From Acidobacteriota bacterium (lineage in GTDB: Bacteria > Acidobacteriota > Blastocatellia > Pyrinomonadales > Pyrinomonadaceae), in NCBI GenBank assembly GCA_019639175.1, contig JAHBSK010000004.1:124001-188000 (forward strand): a stretch of DNA of 64,000 nt, given 5' to 3'. Within the stretch, counting starts at the first letter, position 1; each line of letters opens with the position of its first letter. Positions 53,803-64,000 of the stretch are shown here, in pieces. Under the pieces are notes generated by a model. That model did no database searches and had not been told where the DNA came from. It saw only the letters and a program-made list of their open reading frames with translations. The position numbers and the translations under genes are program-made.

Positions 53803-54657
53803 TCATCCGAGGTCCGGGAGCAGAAATTCCTGCGGCGGCTGGAGCGGGTGGCGGTCAAGGTACTGATAGACCAGGCCATCGCCCAAAATGTGAAGCTGGA
53901 CGCCGCAGACGCTGAAGGCATCGTGTTCATCGACCTCGGCTATTTCGTTATAGGTTATCTGCGAACCGTCAACGATGGTGGCCGATCCGGCGCCGAAAAC
54001 CTCAAGAACGCCTTTTCCGTCAAGAATGATCGCCGTATTTTCATCAATGCCGATCCCAAGATTATACGGATTATATGAAACGGCCGTTATCAGGCGGCTG
54101 ATGCGCCCGCGCTCGGTGAAATGCTGGTCAATAATGATGTTTTTGAGAAATCCAAGCCCCGGCGAGAGCCGTACGGAGTCCTTTTTAGGATGCGATGCGG
54201 CCTCGCCGCGAACGATCATGGACGTGCTCATTCCCGCCGCTCCGGCGCTCGTGCCTGCCAGTACTATCGGCGTTTCACGAACAAGTTTGCGCAGTTTTGC
54301 CGCGAATTCGGTGCCGCCAAGCATCGAGACAAGCCGCATCTGATCGCCGCCGGTGATGAACACGCCGGTCACGCCGTCCAGAAGCTCGTCCGGATCGGCC
54401 TGAAAAACGTCCTGCCGTGAGGTTGACCTCAGCACACGCGGATTTGCGACGCCAAGATTACGAAAAGCCTGTGTATAAACGTCTGCGGCAAATTCCGGAT
54501 AATCAGATGCCACAGGCACTATCAGCACCTCTGCGTTCTCGCCGCCGGCAAGTTCCAGAAACCTGCGCAGTATCCGCCGCTCGTTATACTTGTCCTCTGC
54601 CCCGCCGATCACCAGCAAATGCCCGCCAATGATCTCGCGGTCATGCGATTCATTCAT
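53803..54657 (-). CDS. cphB: Cyanophycinase
   Basis: The 284-residue protein has LLVIGGAEDKYNERRIL at the start, the nucleophile elbow VLAGTSAGAAGMS with the catalytic serine, TGVFITGGDQMRL, and GIGIDENTAIIL. This is the S51 peptidase family that cuts cyanophycin to beta-Asp-Arg dipeptides. No signal peptide is present, so it is the cytoplasmic type. It shares strand and operon with cphA, allowing both synthesis and use of the polymer. Confidence 0.95.
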   Translation of the reverse strand: MNESHDREIIGGHLLVIGGAEDKYNERRILRRFLELAGGENAEVLIVPVASDYPEFAADVYTQAFRNLGVANPRVLRSTSRQDVFQADPDELLDGVTGVFITGGDQMRLVSMLGGTEFAAKLRKLVRETPIVLAGTSAGAAGMSTSMIVRGEAASHPKKDSVRLSPGLGFLKNIIIDQHFTERGRISRLITAVSYNPYNLGIGIDENTAIILDGKGVLEVFGAGSATIVDGSQITYNEIAEVDEHDAFSVCGVQLHILGDGLVYQYLDRHPLQPPQEFLLPDLG

Positions 54658-54735
54658 TATTTGTATTTTAAGAACTGTTTTTTTTAGAAAGAGTTTACGT
54701 TAAGTTATTGTAAACAACAAGTTTGTTGCGGCCAC

Positions 54736-55421
54736 CTAATACTTGCGATTATTTTTTCTGACCCTGTATAACCTCTCTGTAAAACCGCCCTGCTCGACAA
54801 ATGCTTTCTCCAACGCGGCAAGCTGCCGGTCAAGGAGGCTGCAGGCGACGGTGATCAAAACCAACGCGCCGTTGGCGGCGATCTCCTGGTAGCTTATTGT
54901 GGACGATGTGGGCTGAGTGGACTCTGTAAAAGAAAGATCGTCGTTTACAGCAGGCCTTCTTTTTTCACCGTATTGCTTTTTACTTTGTTCACCGCGTCCA
55001 CTCTGTCCACCGAAACCGCCTTTAACCGCACGAACCCAATCCGCAAAATCATCTGCTGTTTGGGGCCTGCGGTCGATCAGTCCTTGTCGGCGTTGATCCG
55101 CACGCGGCCACAACGGCAAATTTCTGTGGCGCAAAAAATCTTCGTAGTCGAGTTTCAGTTCTTCAAGGCTGCCTCGGGCGATATTGGTCAATTTCAGTTC
55201 GATCTTTTTTGAAGTTCCGCTGTCCTGGCTTCCTTCGGCAATGTTTTGAACGCCGCTTCGTGCCGCCTGAACCATCTGATCGTGCGTCCTGCTGTTTTTC
55301 TCAACGTACCTGTCACAAAAACGCACCGTAACATCATAGACAAGCTGAGCCACCTGAAAACTCTTTAACTTTCGATAGCCTCCGTGAGCAGGAATGAGTT
55401 TTTCAGGCTTATCTGACCTAT

Positions 55422-55425
<4 letters not shown>
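54736..55425 (-). CDS. Four-helix-bundle suffix-domain protein
   Basis: The 229-residue protein has a four-helix-bundle N-terminal part ([55 protein letters not shown]) like the S23/IVP family. It then has a hydrophilic linker (about 125-190) and a C-terminal helical suffix ([19 protein letters not shown]). The linker DNA holds inverted copies of GTCCAC words. The gene overlaps the carB stop as ATGA, so it is translated with carB. It is the second gene of this family within 2 kb; function unknown. Confidence 0.85.
54899..55011. repeat. Inverted GTGGAC/GTCCAC words inside the suffix-protein gene
   Basis: GTGGACGATGTGGGCTGAGT (start 54899) continues GGAC, and at 54980-55011 the inverse reads GTTCACCGCGTCCACTCTGT then CCACC. 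Similar words (GTCCAC, CACTCTGTCC) occur at the very end of carB (about 55440-55465). They encode the low-complexity linker of the protein, so the linker seems to be made of a repeat. Confidence 0.6.
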
Positions 55426-58733
<3,308 letters not shown>

Positions 58734-58962
58734 ATGTGTAAACGAAAGATTATACAAGAAATCGATCTGCTTACTAATGGCTTATGCAAATATAATTTTC
58801 AATACGCCTGGCAAACCCTGTCTTTCCCGGCATCAGAAAAATTTGTCCTGATACCGCCCGATATTCCGCATATCAGGACAAAGCAGCCCGTGTAAAACCA
58901 TTTTTTTTGGCAAACGGCGGCCCTCGGCATCACAAATGCCTTTCACCGCGTCTGGAAACACA

Positions 58963-61278
58963 ATGAGAGACCCGATATCAAAAAATATTCCGGCAGCCTG
59001 TCTCGTTGCTATTATTATATTCTCCACCGCTATGGCCCAGATAAGGCCGGAGATGCGCGCTCCTCAATTGCCGTCACATCAAAGGAACTCCGCCAATGAA
59101 CGAGGTTCAAAGCCTGCGGCAGATCAACTGAACGATCCGGTCGATATCATCGGGCCTGCGGGGAGTCAGACATTTGGTGCTGAGATCATTACTCTTCCAA
59201 ACGGCAATTTTATTGTCACAGATCCTGAATACGACGCTCCCGGCCCGGTGGAAAATGTCGGCAGGCTACACCTGTTTGACGGTTCCACGCTTGAACTTAT
59301 CAGCACAATGACGGGAACCTCGGCAAATGACCGCGTAGGCTATTACACGAATTATATTCTTTCGACCGGTGACATTGTCGTGGTGTCACCGTATTGGAGC
59401 AACGGCGACGTTGAATCCGCCGGTGCGGTGACGCTGTGCAGTGCCGTCACGGGATGTCCGGAAACGATCACTCCCGAAAACTCGCTTGTCGGGACAAATG
59501 CGCTCGATCAGGTTGGAATAGGCGGAGTCGTTCCATTTCCGGACGGACGCTACATTGTAACCAGCTACAATTGGAACAGCGAGCGCGGCGCGGTGACATT
59601 GTGTCCGGTCGGAGGTTGTACCGGCGAGGTTTCGACAACAAACAGCCTCCACGGCACACAGCAAGCCGATCGGGTCGGTTTTTACACAACGGTGCCGCTT
59701 GCAAACGGCAACTATGTTGTGATGAGCCAGTTTTGGGCCGGAGGGGAAATTTTTGCAGCCGAACTGGGAGCAGCGACCTTTTGCAACGGCACAACCGGCT
59801 GTACGGGACCGGTAACGCCCGAGAACTCGCTGATCGGTTCTGACTGGTTTGATTATGTCGGAAGTCAGGGCATACACGCGCTGCCGAACGGAAATTATGT
59901 GGTTGCAAGCGCTAACTGGCAGCAGTCAGGGACATTCAACAAACTTGGGGCTGTGACCTTCTGTAACGGAACAACCGGCTGCATGGGAACCATTTCAGCG
60001 GCAAACTCACTTATCGGCACCGGCACCAACCCCGCCATTTCCTCTTCGGGCCTTATCGTACTCAGCGACGGCAGCTATGTCGTCAGCAGCAGCAGATGGA
60101 ACGGCAATCGCGGAGCCGTGACCTGGTGTAATGGCGATACGGGCTGTACAGGCACGGTAACGGCGGCAAATTCCCTCACAGGCGTGACGGCGAATGATTT
60201 TGTCGGCGGCGGCTCCGGTGCGTTCACCGGTGGGATAAGGGCATTGCACAATGGCGGATATGTTGTCTTCAGCCCTATCTGGGACGGAACATTTTCTGAT
60301 GTCGGAGCGGTTACATTCTGCGGAACTCCGGCCGCATGCACAGGCACCGTGGTCTCTACGGCAAACAGCATGACCGGAACACAGACATCTGACAATGTGG
60401 GCGAGTTGTCGCTTACAGTACTCACGAACGGCAATTTTGTCGTTTACAGCCGCTATTGGAACAACGGCCCGATAGTTGATGCCGGGGCATCGACACTTTG
60501 CAGCGGCACGACCGGATGCCCGGCGACCGTCACACCCGAAAACTCTCTGGTCGGCACGACCGCAAATGACAACGTCGGCATGGGAGCCGTGGCCCTGACA
60601 AACGGCAATTATGTTGTTCGCAGCCCAAACTGGGACAACGGTGCGGTCGTAAATGCCGGGGCGGTTACTCTCTGCGACGGCGTAACAGGCTGTACGGGGC
60701 CGGTCACTCCCGAAAACTCATTGGTCGGAACGAGTCCGGAAGATAGGGTCGCATCCACCGGCGTCACAGTCCTTCCGCACGCGAAATTTATCGTCCGAAG
60801 CCCTTTGTGGGACAACGGCCCGATCACAAACGCCGGAGCGCTGACCATAGGAGACGGTTATTTGGGACTGACGGGCGAGATCAGTTCGGCTAACAGCATT
60901 TTGGGAAATACGGCTGGCGGCGGATCAAGACTGAATTTCGGTTTTGACACTGCAAACTACCGGATTATTTTCGGTATTCCTGATGAGAACCGTGTCATCG
61001 TCTTTCCGGCACTCGTCCCGACTGCCGCAAACGTTGTGGTATCGGGCCGTGTCACCTCGCCGCGCGGCGGCATTGCGAATGTCCGCGTCATACTGACCGC
61101 GCAGGACGGAAGTCAGCAAGCGGTCAACACCAACGGTTTTGGGTATTTTCAATTCTCAGGTGTGGAGAGCGGTCAGACTTATGTTGCCGCCGCAACGGCA
61201 AAAGCACACAGCTTCGCCCCGCAGGTGATCCATTTGACCGACAGTTTTTCGGACCTGAATTTTTTCTCTCCTCATTGA
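58963..61278 (+). CDS. Secreted repeat protein with carboxypeptidase-regulatory C-terminus
   Basis: The start at 58963 gives a signal peptide ending STAMAQ; an in-frame ATG at 58936 is less likely. The 771-residue protein consists of about ten repeats of roughly 55 residues, each with NGNYVV.S..W, GAVT(L/F)C.G.TGC and ENSLVGT....D.VG. The pair C-x5-C recurs in most repeats and could form disulfides. The pattern resembles DUF5650-type propeller repeats. The last 85 residues are a carboxypeptidase-regulatory-like domain (VSGRVTSPRGGIANVRVILT). It is probably an exported surface protein. A strong terminator follows. Confidence 0.82.
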   Translation: MRDPISKNIPAACLVAIIIFSTAMAQIRPEMRAPQLPSHQRNSANERGSKPAADQLNDPVDIIGPAGSQTFGAEIITLPNGNFIVTDPEYDAPGPVENVGRLHLFDGSTLELISTMTGTSANDRVGYYTNYILSTGDIVVVSPYWSNGDVESAGAVTLCSAVTGCPETITPENSLVGTNALDQVGIGGVVPFPDGRYIVTSYNWNSERGAVTLCPVGGCTGEVSTTNSLHGTQQADRVGFYTTVPLANGNYVVMSQFWAGGEIFAAELGAATFCNGTTGCTGPVTPENSLIGSDWFDYVGSQGIHALPNGNYVVASANWQQSGTFNKLGAVTFCNGTTGCMGTISAANSLIGTGTNPAISSSGLIVLSDGSYVVSSSRWNGNRGAVTWCNGDTGCTGTVTAANSLTGVTANDFVGGGSGAFTGGIRALHNGGYVVFSPIWDGTFSDVGAVTFCGTPAACTGTVVSTANSMTGTQTSDNVGELSLTVLTNGNFVVYSRYWNNGPIVDAGASTLCSGTTGCPATVTPENSLVGTTANDNVGMGAVALTNGNYVVRSPNWDNGAVVNAGAVTLCDGVTGCTGPVTPENSLVGTSPEDRVASTGVTVLPHAKFIVRSPLWDNGPITNAGALTIGDGYLGLTGEISSANSILGNTAGGGSRLNFGFDTANYRIIFGIPDENRVIVFPALVPTAANVVVSGRVTSPRGGIANVRVILTAQDGSQQAVNTNGFGYFQFSGVESGQTYVAAATAKAHSFAPQVIHLTDSFSDLNFFSPH

Positions 61279-61323
61279 TCGAAGATACTTCCTCCCACGT
61301 TGCCGGGCCTACTCCTTGGTCCG

Positions 61324-61359
61324 CGGGGCTGCCTGAGCAAGAGCAGCCCCGTTTTTTTT
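61324..61359 (+). terminator. Rho-independent terminator
   Basis: Arms CGGGGCTGC and GCAGCCCCG with a 10-base loop are followed by eight T. It ends the transcript of the repeat protein at 58963. Confidence 0.93.
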
Positions 61360-61393
61360 ATCGGTTTGCCGGTCAGGACACATTCTTATAGGG

Positions 61394-63223
61394 TCAAAAT
61401 GGGATCCGCCGAAGCGTGGGGACATTTCTGCGCATTTGCCGCTTTGCCTCGTCCAGGACGATCTTGCCGGAGCGAACATCGTCGAGCCGGCGGGCAAGCG
61501 TCGGATCGAGTTTGCGAAGGCGGTCTGATATTCGCTTTGCCTCCGCTTTATTTCCGGTGATGTGATAAAGTTCGCCCAGATTATACAGCCCGAAAAGATC
61601 GTCTGGAGCGAGCGTTGTGGATCGCTTAAAGCGTTCTATCGCCGCAGGATAATCGCCGCCTTTTCTCAGAGCAGAGCCAAGCTGGTTCAATGAGATGACC
61701 CAATCCGGTTCGAGGGTCAATGCTTTATTTAGAGCATTGATGGCTTCATCGGTGTTTCCCAGAGCATTCTGAACCGCTCCGAGGTTCAGAAATGCGGAAG
61801 CAAGGTTTCCGTCCATTTCGACAGCTTTTTTAAGAGCTTCTCCGGCAGCCTCATATGCCTTTTTGGCCGCCTCTTCATTTCCCTTTGCGGCTTCCTGCCG
61901 GGCGGAATTGTAATGTGCCCAGCCTAGATTGTTGTGATCCACAGCCGTGGAGCCAAGTGCCTCAGCAGAGGAAAGACGGGCAACTGCCTTGTCCCATTCT
62001 TCGGTCTTGCCAAGGCAAAACCCCCATTCGCTGTAAAGGTCGGGATCTTTGTCGATCCCTTTGTCGTGAGCTGCCCGGTATTGAACATTCGCGTCGGCAT
62101 AGCGTTCCATCTGCCGGTAAACGCTGGCGAGATTGGCATGTGCCTGAGCATTGTCAGTATCAAGCTCAAGCACTTTAAGATACGCTTCCATGGCGGCCGC
62201 ATAGTCACCACGGTTATATGCGATCACGCCCGTTTCAAACCAAACGGGAGCATAGCCTGACGCAGCGGACGTGCCCTGACGCAAAGCTGCGGCGGCTTCA
62301 TCAAGCCGGTTGAGTTTTACAAGAAGACGGGCTTTTTCGACGTAACATGCCCCGTAAGCAGCATCAGAATTTATCGCCCGATCAAGGATCGCCAGGGCTT
62401 CACCGTCGCGGCCGTTCCTTTCAAGGATCAATGCCCGGGTCACGCGGGATTCACCCGTTGCCGAACCATTTTCCTCTGCTTTTACAAGAAATTCTTCCGC
62501 TTTCTGATCGCTGCCCGCCTCAGCGTAAGCCATGCCTATCGGCAGGTAGATCGCGTCGAGCGACGGATCCAAAGACAATGCCTTTTCATAGTTTTCCAGA
62601 GCTTCGGCATTGCGCCCGAGTTCATCATAGATCTCGCCCATTTTCATATAGGCGATCTCGTTTCTGGGGTCAAACTGAACAGCTTCGGCAAAAATGGCAA
62701 GAGTGCCTTCATCGGCGCTGTCGCCTGCGTCAATGCCTTTTGCGGTCAAAGCGTCGCTGAGTCCGTTGGATGCTTCGGTGTTCTTGGAATTGAGCCTCAG
62801 AGCTTCGCGGAAATTGGAGATCGCCTGCTCCAATTCCCCGTTCCCGAGCTGTGTTTCGGCACGTGCCGTCAGGATATTTGACTGTCTGATCTTTGCGTTG
62901 CGTTCACGTGCTCTCTGTCTTGCCAGCATCGCCGACCTGGAGCGTGCTGCCTGTGCTTTTTTGTTTCTGCCGGCGTTTGCCTGCCTGCCGATCCTCTGCC
63001 GATTATCGGCCCTTGCCGCAGCCTCGGCTCTGTAAGCCTTTGTCCGGGCGGTACCTGATTGCGGCTTTTTGCTGGAACCGCGAAAGACGAAAACACTGGC
63101 CGCACCGGTGATGTCGCTGGAGGGGACAATGTCGTTGACATTGAACACCACGGACGCAGCGATCACGCTAAGCAGTAAAACACAGGAGAGAAAGATCTTG
63201 GCGACTGAATAAACTCCGTACAT
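61394..63223 (-). CDS. TPR-repeat protein with N-terminal membrane anchor or signal
   Basis: The 609-residue protein has a hydrophobic N-terminus (about 8-28), a Lys/Arg/Ala-rich region (about 50-115), and then about a dozen TPR units covering 115-590, e.g. LGNGELEQAISNFREALRL, AIYLPIGMAYAEAGSDQKAE and SAFLNLGAVQNALGNTDEAI. Such TPR arrays scaffold protein complexes. The basic segment between the membrane helix and the TPRs is unusual and may bind the wall or a nucleic acid. The gene lies downstream of murB behind a terminator. Confidence 0.85.
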   Translation of the reverse strand: MYGVYSVAKIFLSCVLLLSVIAASVVFNVNDIVPSSDITGAASVFVFRGSSKKPQSGTARTKAYRAEAAARADNRQRIGRQANAGRNKKAQAARSRSAMLARQRARERNAKIRQSNILTARAETQLGNGELEQAISNFREALRLNSKNTEASNGLSDALTAKGIDAGDSADEGTLAIFAEAVQFDPRNEIAYMKMGEIYDELGRNAEALENYEKALSLDPSLDAIYLPIGMAYAEAGSDQKAEEFLVKAEENGSATGESRVTRALILERNGRDGEALAILDRAINSDAAYGACYVEKARLLVKLNRLDEAAAALRQGTSAASGYAPVWFETGVIAYNRGDYAAAMEAYLKVLELDTDNAQAHANLASVYRQMERYADANVQYRAAHDKGIDKDPDLYSEWGFCLGKTEEWDKAVARLSSAEALGSTAVDHNNLGWAHYNSARQEAAKGNEEAAKKAYEAAGEALKKAVEMDGNLASAFLNLGAVQNALGNTDEAINALNKALTLEPDWVISLNQLGSALRKGGDYPAAIERFKRSTTLAPDDLFGLYNLGELYHITGNKAEAKRISDRLRKLDPTLARRLDDVRSGKIVLDEAKRQMRRNVPTLRRIPF

Positions 63224-63252
63224 AAATATAAAACCTCAATATTTTAAGAGCG

Positions 63253-63281
63253 CAAAAAACACCCCGAGTCAGACAACGGGG
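63253..63281 (-). terminator. Terminator after murB
   Basis: CCCCG (63262-63266) and CGGGG (63277-63281) form a stem with a 10-base loop. On the minus strand a TGTTTTTTG run follows. It separates murB from the TPR gene. Confidence 0.7.
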
Positions 63282-63339
63282 TAATAACCCGACGTTCTGC
63301 AAACATCTATTTTGCCATTTTTTGAGCAGTTAGGGTGAG

Positions 63340-64000
63340 TTAAAATCCGACCAGCACCGGTTCGGGATGCAGATCGATCCCGAATTTTTCCTTTACGGCA
63401 TTACTGATCGCGGTCATCAGGCCGATCACCTCATCGGCCGTTGCGCCGCCTTTGTTGATGATGGCAAGAGAGTGTTTTTCGGAAATACCGACGTTGCCTG
63501 CCGTGTAGCCTTTATGAAATCCGGACTGTTCTATCAGCCAAGCGGCAGGCACTTTGACACGGCCGTCAGGCATCCTGAAAAATGGCGGATCGGGCGTGAC
63601 CGACGCCACTGAATTTAAAACTTCCTCGGTAACAACAGGATTTTTGAAGAATGATCCGGCGCTCCGCGAGTTTGGGTCATCAGGATCGATCACCATCGAC
63701 TTTTTCCGCCGTATTCTCAGAACCGCTTCTCTGACGTCGCTCACGGAGGGGCTTGTCACGCCGGTTTTCCCGGCATCGAGTTCCCTGATGAGTTCAGGAT
63801 AAATAATCTTCGGTTCTCCGCCCTCTCTCAGGCGGTAGGTAACGCTTGTCACGACATATCGCCCGGCCGCCGAACTATTAAAGATGCTTGAGCGATAGGC
63901 AAATCCGCACTGCTCGTTCGACAGGTCGACGATCTTGCCTTCGTGACGGTCGTAACACCTGACCGACGCTATGGTCTCGGAAACCTCCTGCCCATAGGCT
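63340..64000 (-). CDS. murB: UDP-N-acetylmuramate dehydrogenase, C-terminal part
   Basis: The gene runs off the right edge; about 219 C-terminal residues are seen. The visible start is AYGQEVSETIASVRCYDR, followed by SRSAGSFFKNPVV with the catalytic Ser region, and KVPAAWLIEQSGFHKGY plus GNVGISEKHSLAIINKG, all typical of MurB type I. It reduces UDP-GlcNAc-enolpyruvate to UDP-MurNAc with NADPH and FAD in the cytoplasm. The frame is open from the window edge to 63340 without interruption. Confidence 0.95.
   Translation of the reverse strand, partial: AYGQEVSETIASVRCYDRHEGKIVDLSNEQCGFAYRSSIFNSSAAGRYVVTSVTYRLREGGEPKIIYPELIRELDAGKTGVTSPSVSDVREAVLRIRRKKSMVIDPDDPNSRSAGSFFKNPVVTEEVLNSVASVTPDPPFFRMPDGRVKVPAAWLIEQSGFHKGYTAGNVGISEKHSLAIINKGGATADEVIGLMTAISNAVKEKFGIDLHPEPVLVGF

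Overview
The window is a chromosomal segment of a diderm bacterium, most probably an acidobacterium of the Blastocatellia/Pyrinomonadaceae type. This assignment is inferred from gene style: an Oar-like TonB receptor with an N-terminal carboxypeptidase-regulatory domain, FG-GAP repeats of the form DYDGDGKAD..FRPS fused to a cytochrome c peroxidase, many secreted TPR and repeat proteins, and short-period palindromic repeats between genes. No rRNA, tRNA, phage module, integrase, transposase or CRISPR array was seen.

Layout. 1-6 kb: 5' part of a farnesyl diphosphate synthase gene, a flavin reductase, a PHP-domain protein, a cluster of short palindromes, Hsp33, and a secreted copper-amine-oxidase-like protein. 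6-11 kb: a di-haem peroxidase fused to FG-GAP repeats, DacB/PBP4, and an RRM protein. 11-15.5 kb: an OmpA-type lipoprotein, the murein-recycling ligase Mpl, and a putative toxin-antitoxin-like pair whose last gene overlaps the mpl start. 15.5-24.4 kb: an FAD oxidoreductase, a histone-deacetylase-like hydrolase, a zinc ribbon protein, a PaaG-like enoyl-CoA isomerase, an MFS transporter, a degenerate D12-type methyltransferase, VOC and DinB-fold proteins, and a methyltransferase. 24.5-29 kb: rpmE, DUF1385, prfA, a phosphoglycerate-mutase-family phosphatase and a TPR protein. 29-34 kb: a large TonB receptor and a thioredoxin-reductase-like enzyme without the active disulfide. 34.3-43.5 kb: a five-gene chemosensory operon of the Pil-Chp kind behind a textbook sigma-54 promoter. 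43.5-50.5 kb: the gatB operon and a BtuB-like receptor under a cobalamin riboswitch. 50.6-58.7 kb: carB, cyanophycinase and cyanophycin synthetase on one strand, with two four-helix-bundle (S23/IVP-type) genes between them. 58.9-64 kb: a repeat-rich secreted protein, a TPR protein and a partial murB.

How genes work together. carB (carbamoyl phosphate for arginine), cphB and cphA form a plausible nitrogen-storage operon. dacB, mpl and murB serve peptidoglycan synthesis and recycling. prfA, gatB and rpmE serve translation. The chemosensory operon supplies receptor, CheW, CheA-REC and a TPR-REC output protein, but no CheR or CheB.

The least ordinary signal is repeat biology. Short palindromic elements appear to sit in frame inside conserved enzymes (mpl, the FAD oxidoreductase, carB); one has a near-identical copy in an intergenic palindrome cluster. 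Seven other intergenic sites carry imperfect hairpins, most built from 7-9 bp words. One four-helix-bundle gene is bracketed by inverted arrays of a 7-bp word that fill the gap between cphB and cphA, so it looks like a discrete inserted cassette.
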